Assembly (NCBI RefSeq): GCF_041146795.1
Contig: NC_135175.1
Coordinates: 35,392,669-35,456,668 of the forward strand
Reading direction: 5' to 3'
Origin: Maylandia zebra
Taxonomy: Eukaryota > Chordata > Actinopteri > Cichliformes > Cichlidae
Length of the DNA: 64,000 nt
This document shows positions 43,042 to 52,596 of this stretch, one piece after another. Each line of letters opens with the position of its first letter. The first letter of the stretch is position 1. The notes under the pieces were generated by a model that saw only the letters and a list, made by a program, of their open reading frames with translations, was not told the DNA's origin and searched no databases. A program made the translations under genes and the position numbers.

Positions 43042-44602
43042 CAGGGAGTGCAGAATTATTAGGCAAGTTGTATTTTTGAGGAATAATGTTATTATTGAAC
43101 AACAACCATGTTCTCAATGAACCCAAAAAACTCATTAATATCAAAGCTGAATGTTTGTGGAAGTAGTTTTTAGTTTGTTTTTAGTTTTAGCTATTTTAGG
43201 GGGATATCTGTGTGTGCAGGTGACTATTACTGTGCATAATTATTAGGCAACTTAACAAAAAACAAATATATACCCATTTCAATTATTTATTTTTACCAGT
43301 GAAACCAATATAACATCTCCACATTCACAAATATACATTTCTGACATTCAAAAACAAAACAAAAACAAATCAGCGACCAATATAGCCACCTTTCTTTGCA
43401 AAGACACTCAAAAGCCTGCCATCCATGGATTCTGTCAGTGTTTTGATCTGTTCACCATCAACATTGCGTGCAGCAGCAACCACAGCCTCCCAGACACTGT
43501 TCAGAGGTGTACTGTTTTCCCTCCTTGTAAATCTCACATTTGATGATGGACCACAGGTTCTCAATGGGGTTCAGATCAGGTGAACAAGGAGGCCATGTCA
43601 TTAGTTTTTCTTCTTTTATACCCTTTCTTGCCAGCCACGCTGTGGAGTACTTGGACGCGTGTGATGGAGCATTGTCCTGCATGAAAATCATGTTTTTCTT
43701 GAAGGATGCAGACTTCTTCCTGTACCACTGCTTGAAGAAGGTGTCTTCCAGAAACTGGCAGTAGGACTGGGAGTTGAGCTTGACTCCATCCTCAACCCGA
43801 AAAGGCCCCACAAGCTCATCTTTGATGATACCAGCCCAAACCAGTACTCCACCTCCACCTTGCTGGCGTCTGACTCAGACTGGAGCTCTCTGCCCTTTAC
43901 CAATCCAGCCACGGGCCCATCCATCTGGCCCATCAAGACTCACTCTCATTTCATCAGTCCATAAAACCTTAGAAAAACCAGTCTTGAGATATTTCTTGGC
44001 CCAGTCTTGACGTTTCAGCTTGTGTGTCTTGTTCAGTGGTGGTCGTCTTTCAGCCTTTCTTGCCTTGGCCATGTCTCTGAGTATTGCACACCTTGTGCTT
44101 TTGGGCACTCCAGTGATGTTGCAGCTCTGAAATATGGCCAAACTGGTGGCAAGTGGCATCTTGGCAGCTGCACGCTTGACTTTTCTCAGTTCATGGGCAG
44201 TTATTTGGCGCCTTGGTTTTTCCACACGCTTCTTGCGACCCTGTTGACTATTTTGAATGAAACGCTTGATTGTTCGATGATCACGCTTCAGAAGCTTTGC
44301 AAGTTTGAGACTGCTGCATCCCTCTGCAAGATATCTCACTATTTTTGACTTTTCTGAGCCTGTCAAGTCCTTCTTTTGACCCATTTTGCCAAAGGAAAGG
44401 ACGTTGCCTAATAATTATGCACACCTGATATAGGGTGTTGATGTCATTAGACCACACCCCTTCTCATTACAGAGATGCACATCACCTAATATGCTTAATT
44501 GGTAGTAGGCTTTAGAGCCTATACAGCTTGGAGTAAGACAACATGCATGAAGAGGATGATGTGGACAAAATACTCATTTGCCTAATAATTCTGCACTCCC
44601 TG
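43042..44602 (-). mobile_element. Tc1-like transposon with CAGGGAGTGCAGAATTATTA ends
   Basis: Exact TIRs CAGGGAGTGCAGAATTATTAGGCAA lie at both ends, with TA on each side (43,040-43,041 and 44,603-44,604). The whole element is 1,561 bp. It is a different Tc1 family from the copies at 36 kb and 47 kb. Confidence 0.9.
43370..44384 (-). pseudogene. Tc1-like transposase, frameshifted twice
   Basis: Read leftward from the ATG at 44,384: MGQKKDLTGSEKSKIVRYLAEG, KLAKLLKRDHRTIKRFI (helix-turn-helix), a basic GRKKR stretch, then LWTDEMRVSLDGPDGW with the first catalytic Asp. A frameshift near 43,890 moves to a frame with MGPFRVEDGVKLNSQSY, FMQDNAPSHASK (second Asp) and [17 protein letters not shown] (Glu; DD34E spacing). 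A second frameshift near 43,500 leads to the C-terminus ending FAKKGGYIGR. All catalytic residues survive, but the two indels disable the copy. Confidence 0.88.
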
Positions 44603-44604
44603 TA

Positions 44605-44995
44605 TAAGGATGTTATGTGTTTGTATACTTTCTGCCCAGTTTGACCCATTTAGCAGAAGTCAGCCTGTTTAAGCCTCTGATATCTATTCTGTATGACTTA
44701 AAGCAGTTATGACATGGTTTGATTTTCTCACCCAATAAAGGAATATTTAATATACCAGTCTACTCTTCATTCTATCAGAAACAGTTTTCACAGCCTGTAA
44801 GAAATTTGTACCCATATTTGTAAGCATTCAGACAGATTTAGTAATGCCAACATATTAAAAAAAACAATATTTGTCTCTTAGGTATAAAACATCTAACACA
44901 TTGCTGTGTACATGCTCGTCTTTATGTGAAGCTATAAAGTGATAGGAAATATAAATAAACAATTCTTAGTTCAGCTGATGATATTGTTGTTTCAG
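44605..44995. other. Intergenic or intronic DNA, nothing recognised
   Basis: No gene, TIR or tail was identified. Confidence 0.5.
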
Positions 44996-45530
44996 TGTGT
45001 GCTGATAAAATATGATCTTTTCTGTTGTTCTTCTGGACCCTCTCTGTCTCATACTGGGAGTAATGGACAATTCGGTTATCAAAGGCAAGCACAAGAGACT
45101 GTTCCAGCTGTTATCTTTTGCGGCCAGGAAGAATATCCTGCTCCTCTGGGGCAGGCCAGCAATCCCAACTAAGAAATTCTGGCATAACACTGTGGACTGT
45201 ATTCCCAATGAATATATAACTTGTATGCTCAACTTCACCTTGGACTCTTTCCACAGAACCTGGGACCCATATCTGAAATACGTTGGACCTGTATGGTCAT
45301 CCTCCTTGCTACGGGGCTTTCCCAAACTGAATTAATTTGCCTGAATATTGGTCTTATTGGTTTGTTTTGATTCCTAGTGGGGTTGTGGTTTACCTCAACT
45401 GCCTTGTATGTGCCTCAGAACTTTGTATTGCCTGAGCTCTATTTTGTTCTGTTCTGGTTCTTGTGTACTTTTTCCTTTTGTCATTGTCTGCTACTATGGA
45501 GAAATCCCCCAAAAAATATTTTTTAAAAAT
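44996..45530 (+). pseudogene. L1-clade LINE 3' end
   Basis: The plus frame at 45,012-45,335 reads LLSFAARKNILLLWG, PTKKFWHNTVDCIPNEYITCML, STFHRTWDPYL-like DSFHRTWDPYLKYV. This is the C-terminal tail of an L1-like ORF2. A short 3' UTR follows and ends near 'ccccaaaaaatattttttaaaa'. It is 5'-truncated. Confidence 0.6.
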
Positions 45531-45685
45531 GATCTTTGTATTTCCTTGTAACTTCTGTGGTTTTTGTTTGTGAACGTAGATTCTGTATTGTATGGAGGAG
45601 CCCAGGATGAAAAAGATAAAGCTGCTGATAACAACCAGCTGTGCACACAGTTTCAATAACAGTGTAACTGAGATATTTTTCTCAC

Positions 45686-45791
45686 CTTTTGTGTTGAAGT
45701 CATTGTTTCCTCTGTAGTGGCTGAGCTGAGTCCAAATGGCTGAAACTGTTCCTCTGCTGCTCCACCAGACTCTTCTCCTCCTGTTACTCAG
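45686..45791 (-). CDS. ZNF leader exon (left gene), coding only at its 3' end
   Basis: This 106-nt exon has an acceptor (CTTTTGTGTCCCAG, ending 45,792) and a donor (CACAAAAG|GTGAG, 45,686/45,685). An almost identical exon, same length and both splice sites, lies on the plus strand at 61,407-61,512. In it the ATG at 45,703 opens MTSTQK and reaches the donor in phase 0, which fits the phase-0 DQHG acceptors of ZNF-A to -D. The other frame, open through the exon, reads an Arg/Trp-rich peptide and has no such fit. I therefore read it as the start-codon exon of a finger gene; conservation of two copies supports an exon, while the joining partner is inference. Confidence 0.6.
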
Positions 45792-45950
45792 CTGGGACAC
45801 AAAAGTATAGATATGTATTTTATCCCTGGCAAGAAGAAGCAGAGCAAATAAACATTACTACACTCAGTGACAACAATACCTATGAAGCTTCAAGGTGAAA
45901 CCCCAGAAGCAAAAAGAAAGTCATCAGCTGCCTACAAGAACTTGAAAAGA

Positions 45951-46402
45951 TATTTGAGGTTTACACAGCTACATTCTCGCCTGAAAATATGTTAAACGTT
46001 TATTTTGTGACCCAGAAAGAATAATAAGAATAATATTAAAACTAACTAGCTGCCGCCATTGTTGGAAACTGAGCTGGGTTGCGCTATGAATTCTGGGACA
46101 CAGCTTCTACTACTTCTTCGGGGTTTAACGGCAGCTGGCATCCTTGTATGTGCAGTGCTGCCATCTTCTGTTTCAGTCCGTGATTACACTCTTAAATCCT
46201 GCTACTTATTCCTGCATCTTTTGTGATCTTACAAAGCTTCAAACGACACGTCGACTATTAAATCAGTTGTCAACGATTTTGATAGTCGACATAATCGTGA
46301 CTAGTCGACTAATCGTGGCAGCCCTACACCCTGTATATATGAACTTCCATAGATCCATAAAAAAGGAGTCCCACTCAGACTCATTGGTAGCAACATAAAC
46401 TC
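45951..46402. repeat. Duplicate of 7,949-8,391
   Basis: The right half of the TAGGGCTGCCAC hAT-like element plus the same roughly 80-bp flank ('caccctgtatatatgaacttccatagatcca') occur here as at 7,949-8,391. Both copies diverge after 'aacataaactca'. Confidence 0.8.
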
Positions 46403-46426
46403 AGCCACCTACAACATTTCCAAGCA

Positions 46427-47260
46427 CTAGAGCAGGGCGATATGGCCAAAAATATTTATCACGATATAGATTTGACAATTTGCGATAACGATATAATTGA
46501 TGCGAGACGAAATACAACTCCACAACTTTACTAGCGCAACCCCCACCCCCCTACCCCCCATCCATTTATTGTCACTTAAACAAGCAGCTGTTTTTATGTA
46601 CATTAAAGCTATATAAAAATTTAACAGTGCAAATGCAAATTTCTTGCTGAAAATTTAACCAAAAAACATTTCCAGTAGAAATGGGCTGACATAGCCTGAG
46701 CATAACCATGTATAATATCCACTGAAGTTAAAAAGAAGTGCTTTGCAACATTAAACTGCAGTGTGGCAAATAAAATTGCAAATACGTATTTTTCAGACCA
46801 TAAGGTGCACGGGATTATAAGGCACATTAAGTGAAACAAAGCAGTCAGAGAAATCAAACCTTATTCAACTCATTCTTCTTGCTTCCTCCACTTCTGTACC
46901 ATTGATTCCTTAATGCTGTATTCTATCACAGCTGCTCTATTCCCATGTTGTTGCAGTATATTAATGGCTAACTTCGTAATGTGGATGGATTATCTCAGTT
47001 GTTCTCCTGACTGAAGTTTGGTCCGTTTATAGCATCCTGCCATGCGATTGCATTTGTCTCTAACCATCAGGAAACTTCACGTTAACTTTTATAAGTGGAA
47101 AAGTGTTAGTGTTCGTCCTCCAGCTTCACTGTTTATGTTATGCTAACATAGCTGTGTCGCTAGCAATCACGTAGCACATCATTATATACCAGCTAGCCCA
47201 ACTTCAGTAACCCTACAAACGTCACTGCTGTTTAGTTTCCTGTCTTCATTTATGTTGGAA
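46427..47260. repeat. Interspersed repeat starting CTAGAGCAGGGCGATATGG
   Basis: The left end has a hAT-like terminus with 'cgatata' repeats. The region 46,960-47,250 is an inverted copy of 15,250-15,360 and 15,893-15,950. A right terminus was not found. Confidence 0.45.
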
Positions 47261-47520
47261 ATTTTTTTTTTTTTCTTAATGCTACATATTTTTATGCTGA
47301 CATACAGTGGGGCAAAAAAGTATTTAGTCAGCCACCGATTGTGCAAGTTCCCCCACTTAAAATGATGACAGAGGTCAGTAATTTGCACCAGAGGTACACT
47401 TCAACTGTGAGAGACAGAATGTGAAAAAAAAAATCCATGAATCCACATGGTAGGATTTGTAAAGAATTTATTCGTAAATCAGGGTGGAAAATAAGTATTT
47501 GGTCAATAACAAAAATACAA

Positions 47521-48004
47521 TTCTTACACACACACTGGACTTTCTGGACTTTGGTTTTGCACAACACTGGTCACTATATTCTTCATTTCCGGTTAATACT
47601 TGTACAGCTGCTGTTATTGTGTATATATTTATTTATATTTAGATTTCTTCATACATTCTTATATAGTTCTATATTGTGTATTGTGTATTTTGTTGTACAG
47701 TTATTTTATTTTCAACTTTAATTTATATATTTATCTTTATCTTATTCTTCCCAGTTAAATTTACCCTTCATTCTAATTTGTGTTGTACAGTTATTTCATT
47801 TTTAACCTTAATTTATATTTTATTCCTTCCTAGTTAAATTTACCCTTTTTAATTTTTCATATTTATTTCCTATCTTATTCATAGCCTTTTCCTTTTTTGT
47901 TCTCTTTAGGTCACGAGCAGTTGTCCAAGCATTTCACTACATATCGTACTGTGTATGACTGTGTACGTGACAAATAAAATTTGAATTTGATTTGATTTGA
48001 TTTG
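47521..48004 (+). mobile_element. LINE 3' end inserted in the Tc1 element
   Basis: An AT-rich sequence ending 'catttcactacatatcgtactgtgtatgactgtgtacgtgacaaataaaatttgaatttg(atttg)n', a typical fish LINE/SINE tail, with TACAA repeated at both borders. No ORF. Confidence 0.6.
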
Positions 48005-48013
48005 CTTTACAAC

Positions 48014-49037
48014 TCAATACTTTGTAACATAACCTTTGTTGGCAATAACAGAGGTCAAACGTTTACTATAGGTCTTTACCAGGTTTGCACACACAGTAGC
48101 TGGTATTTTGGCCCATTCCTCCATGCAGATCTTCTCGAGAGCAGTGATGTTTTGGGGCTGTCGCCGAGCAACACGGACTTTCAACTCCCGCCACAGATTT
48201 TCTATGGGGTTGAGGTCTGGAGACTGGCTAGGCCACTCCAGGACTTTCAAATGCTTCTTACGGAGCCACTCCTTTGTTGCCCGGGCGGTGTGTTTTGGAT
48301 CATTGTCATGTTGGAAGACCCAGCCTCGTTTCATCTTCAAAGTTCTCACTGATGGAAGGAGGTTTTGGCTCAAAATCTCACGATACATGGCCCCATTCAT
48401 TCTGTCCTTAACACGGATCAGTCGTCCTGTCCCCTTGGCAGAAAAACAGCCCCATAGCATGATGTTTCCACCCCCATGCTTCACAGTAGGTATGGTGTTC
48501 TTGGGATGCAACTCAGTATTCTTCTTCCTCCAAACACGACGAGTTGAGTTTATACCAAAAAGTTCTACTTTGGTTTCATCTGACCACATGAAATTCTCCC
48601 AATCCTCTGCTGTATCATCCATGTGCTCTCTGGCAAACTTCAGACGGCCCTGGACATGCACTGGCTTCAGCAGCGGAACACGTCTGGCACTGCGGGATTT
48701 GATTCCCTGCCGTTGTAGTGTGTTACTGATGGTGACCTTTGTTACTTTGGTCCCAGCTCTCTGCAGGTCATTCACCAGGTCCCCCCGTGTGGTTCTGGGA
48801 TCTTTGCTCACCGTTCTCATGATCATTTTGACCCCACGGGATGAGATCTTGCGTGGAGCCCCAGATCGAGGGAGATTATCAGTGGTCTTGTATGTCTTCC
48901 ATTTTCTGATGATTGCTCCCACAGTTGATTTTTTTCACACCAAGCTGCTTGCCTATTGTAGATTCACTCTTCCCAGTCTGGTGCAGGTCTACAATACTTT
49001 TCCTGGTGTCCTTCGAAAGCTCTTTGGTCTTGGCCAT
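48014..49037 (-). pseudogene. Tc1 transposase with a 1-bp frameshift
   Basis: The ATG at 49,037 opens [24 protein letters not shown] helix-turn-helix sequence as in the copy at 36,735. One extra A in the 'gtgaaaaaaatc' run near 48,930 shifts the frame. From 48,922 the frame is open for 302 residues to [30 protein letters not shown] (here without the deletion of the other copy), [24 protein letters not shown] and [13 protein letters not shown] supply the DDE triad. A single indel separates this copy from a full reading frame. The antisense open frame of 318 codons across it is a shadow. Confidence 0.9.
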
Positions 49038-49454
49038 GGCGGAGTTTGCAGTCTGACTGTTTGAGGCTGTGGACAGGTGTCTTTTATACAGATGATGAGT
49101 TCAAACAGGTGCCATTCATACAGGTAACGAGTGGGGGACAGAAAAGCTTCTTACAGAAGACGTTACAGGTCTGTGAGAGCCAGAGATTTTCCATGTTTGA
49201 GGTGACCAAATACTTATTTTCCACCCTGATTTACGAATAAATTCTTTACAAATCCTACCATGTGGATTCATGGATTTTTTTTTCACATTCTGTCTCTCAC
49301 AGTTGAAGTGTACCTCTGGTGCAAATTACTGACCTCTGTCATCATTTTAAGTGGGGGAACTTGCACAATCGGTGGCTGACTAAATACTTTTTTGCCCCAC
49401 TGTATATTTATTCTCCTTGCAGGTGCAGCCCTTTCTAGTCATATATTCATATAT

Positions 49455-49463
49455 ATTCATATA

Positions 49464-49540
<77 letters not shown>
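49455..49540. repeat. (TA)n(CA)n microsatellite
   Basis: 'atatat...acacac' runs between the Tc1 end and the integrase-like gene. Confidence 0.9.
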
Positions 49541-49543
<3 letters not shown>

Positions 49544-49763
49544 ACCTTTCAACACATATATATTTGTACTCCTATACTCATATATACATACAATCCCAGT
49601 GTTTATCCTCTACCCTTGCATACATACACTCTGACATTCACATCTGCATTTCCTAACACAGGAAGTTCATCCTTTAAGCAGGAAGTTATTCTTAAACCAG
49701 GAAATGTGATACACTTGGAGAACTTACTTGACATACCCAGACCTAAACCAGAAGAACCAAGCA

Positions 49764-50518
49764 ATGAAGCTGTTCAAAGTCATCCTGCTTTCTTTGCTAG
49801 TATTGCAGTTAATTTGTCGAGTAAGTAGTAATGAAAATGACATTAGAACTTTTTTAAATAATGTATTAGAATGTTTGGAACAAATTCAAAGAGAAGCTAC
49901 AGATTCTTTTGTTCGTCAGAGGCTCCATAGAGAACTTGGTGATCACATTCAAACCTTATCTGGAATTTTGTCCATCTCAAGATTTGTTGACGATGCAAGA
50001 AATAGAGAAGCAGTGAATACATTACAGTCCTTAAATGGATGGCTAATTTTTTTACTGACTGCTTATGAAACCAGTCAACGAACTATATCTGAGAACAGAC
50101 TTGTCTTGTTACCTCCACCTCTCATGACTTGCTCTCAAGGTCGACCGCGATACAGCATTTCAAGAGAGCAAATATCTCATTTAGTATCTCTTGGAATGAA
50201 CTGGCAAAGCATTGCAACATGTTTAGGGGTTAGCTCCCGTACTCTGTACAGGCACAGAGAGGACCTTGGCATTGAGCCACTGACTTATGCAACATTTTCC
50301 GATGAAAACCTGAACAGGGTTGTTAGGGAAATTCTTCAGTATACCACAAATGCAGGTGAACGATATGTGCATGACAGCTTGAGATCACGTGGGTTACGCA
50401 TCCAAAGGTGGCATGTAAGACAAAGTCTACAAGAAATTGACCCCTTTGGACGTTCCCTCAGAAGACGCAATGCAATACGTCGACGACTGTACAGTGTTCC
50501 TTTCCCCAATCAGTTATG
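49764..50518 (+). CDS. Integrase-like (DDE) gene, exon 1: helical and HTH part
   Basis: Exon 1 of a two-exon gene whose 507-residue product resembles the animal proteins with an integrase core behind a helix-turn-helix. From the ATG at 49,764 (an in-frame ATG 12 codons upstream is an alternative): a hydrophobic N-terminus (MKLFKVILLSLLVLQLIC) that could be a signal peptide or an intron-derived extension; a helical stretch rich in E, R and L (residues about 25-75); GRPRYSISREQISHLV at about residue 126 opening a helix-turn-helix (WQSIATCLGVSSRTLYRHRE); then YATFSDENLNRVVREIL and RGLRIQRWHVRQSL, a second helical DNA-binding-like module. The donor TG|GTGAG splits the Trp codon at 50,518/50,519. 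Upstream splicing could give another N-terminus: 'tattgcag' at 49,801-49,808 is a possible acceptor. Confidence 0.75.
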
Positions 50519-50682
50519 GTGAGAAAATTCTAACAGAAAAACAGTCCTGATTCTAAGTCTATAGCGAAATGGATTATCTAAAGAAAAATAACTCATTGTT
50601 TTATTTACTCAAACTTGTGCATATCCTCGACCATGTCATAGTTTCCCCATACATAACTTCTACTTATTTCATTTTTCTATAG

Positions 50683-51451
50683 GCATATAGATGAAAACCA
50701 CAAACTTGTGAGATGGAGGATGGTGTTCCATGGCTGTGTGGATGGTTTCAGTAGAACCAACATCTACCTTGCGTGTTTAGATAACAACAGGGCATCAAGT
50801 GTTTTGTCACTGTTCATGGTTGGTGTTCAGAACTTTGGAATGCCATCCAGAGTGAGATGTGATCACGGACTAGAAAACACTGGTGTTGCCTGTTTCATGC
50901 TTTACAGGCAAGGACTGAACAGGCATAGTGTTATCACTGGCAGGTCAGTGCATAATCAAAGAATTGAGCGATTATGGGCAGAATTAAATCGAGTGGTCTC
51001 ATATCATTTTGTTAATCTTTTCAATTTTATGGAGGAGCATGGTGTATTAGATTCACTTAATGAGGTCCATTTATTTTGTCTTCATTATATATATTTGCCA
51101 TGCATTCAAAGAGCTGCCACAGAATTTCAGAACCAGTGGAATAACCATGGACTTTCAACACAAGGAGGGCAAACCCCTCTTCAGCTGTGGCAAAGGGGCA
51201 TTATCAACAATGCAGGAATACATAACCCAAATATGAATGGTATTTGTGAAAATGACTTTGGTATTGATGAATGCAGACCACTGCCAGAGCTGGAGACAAA
51301 CAATAATGTCGTTGTTCCATCAGTTAACATTTCCATCAGTGACACCATGATGGTTACACTTCAACAGACCTTTGATCCATTTGAAGATGATGGCAATAAT
51401 GGTATAGATTTATTTTGCAACCTTGTTCGTTTTCTTGAGAGACAATCCTAA
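50683..51451 (+). CDS. Integrase-like (DDE) gene, exon 2: catalytic core
   Basis: The acceptor TTTTTCTATAG ends at 50,682, and the join restores W-HIDENHKLVRWRMVFHG without a break. The candidate catalytic triad is D255 (HID), D312 (RCDHGLEN) and E347 (HNQRIERLW), with 34 residues between the last two, as in retroviral-type integrase cores. GCVDGFSR, a conserved strand, and TPLQLWQRGI near the end of the domain are also present. An acidic C-terminal tail (FDPFEDDGNNGID) follows, then the stop at 51,451. The 164-bp intron has GT-AG ends. No frameshift or stop is present in either exon. In animals these are seen as dispersed cellular copies of transposon origin; whether this is a mobile element's enzyme or a retained gene is open, as no TIRs were found. 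Confidence 0.8.
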
Positions 51452-51714
51452 AATATCAACAAGGCCTCTTGAAAAATTTCAATTACTGTAATTGTGGTTG
51501 TGCAGCTTAAAAAGAATACAGTGCCAAGACTGTTATTAGTTCAGTATTATTAGAAGTTTAGTCACAGCTTTAAATTTCAAGAATGCTACTATCAACCTTT
51601 ACATGCATGTTGAAGGTTTGTATACAATTTTAAAGAATTTATGAGTTGTATTATGTGAGTGTGTTGAGATTTTACAACCATGTTTTGTTTTAAAACACCT
51701 TGTTAAAAGAAAAA

Positions 51715-51720
51715 AATAAA
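51715..51720 (+). promoter_or_regulatory. AATAAA poly(A) signal of the integrase-like gene
   Basis: The hexamer lies 264 bases downstream of the stop at 51,451, followed by a GT-rich stretch. It is plausible as the gene's 3' end. Confidence 0.45.
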
Positions 51721-51722
51721 TT

Positions 51723-52265
51723 TGTACAACCACATTTTGAGGTTTTTGGTCATCACAATCACCAGATGTATTGTCTTGGAACAAGATGACTCAAACTGAT
51801 AACATTAACATTAATACAGTCAGTAAATACATCAAACATGGATCACTGATCAAATAGAATAGAAGTGTCAGATAAACGATACTGAAGAACACCAGAGAAT
51901 AAAAGCAACAAACAAGTACAAAGCTAGAAAACAAAAATAATCAAAATGCACATAAATTAATGCAATGGGAAAAAAACTGAATTGAATTATGTTAGTATAT
52001 ATAACTATTGTATACTTGTAGAACGGTACCCTGACAAGCAAAAAGACTTGAAGCAAATGAACATTTGTTAAAAGGTCAATGCAAAAACAGAGCCTCCAAT
52101 CACAAAATAGTGAAATATGCCACTGAGCAATATACTCCTTTGTACATTTTGCTTATGATTATGATAATTTCCTTTAGGGATTAATAAAGTATGCCGTTTC
52201 TGATTTTGACAAAACTTTGTATGTCCTTGTAGCCCTTGTATGTGAATGTTTTTACTGATGTTCTT

Positions 52266-52267
<2 letters not shown>
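51723..52267. other. Intergenic or intronic DNA, nothing recognised
   Basis: An AT-rich stretch without a recognised gene or repeat family; 'agggattaataaagtatgccg' at about 52,175 may be a LINE/SINE tail. Confidence 0.4.
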
Positions 52268-52358
<91 letters not shown>

Positions 52359-52531
52359 TATATATATACATATATATACATATATACACATATATATATA
52401 TATACATATATATACACATATATATATATATACATATATACACATATATATATATATACATATATACACATATATATATACACATATATACACATATATA
52501 TATATACACATATATACACATATATATATAT

Positions 52532-52576
<45 letters not shown>

Positions 52577-52596
52577 TATACATATATATATATATA
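52268..52596. repeat. Compound (TA)/(CA) microsatellite
   Basis: A 330-bp tract of 'tatata' and 'cacata' blocks. The Tyr/Ile/Cys/His open frames across it on both strands are artefacts. It continues at 55,964, beyond the RTE insertion. Confidence 0.95.

Larger units (their letters stand above)
47305..49402 (-). mobile_element. Tc1/mariner transposon split by a LINE tail
   Basis: Same family as 36,370-37,955, in opposite orientation. TIRs CAGTGGGGCAAAAAAG and TA on both sides (47,303-47,304 and 49,403-49,404). A roughly 490-bp insertion at 47,521-48,004 lies between the transposase stop and the TIR, flanked by TACAA. Confidence 0.9.

Noticed and set aside
48108..49064. 318-codon plus-strand frame
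   Set aside because: It is the antisense of the Tc1 transposase. The same holds for 36,862-37,644 on the minus strand.
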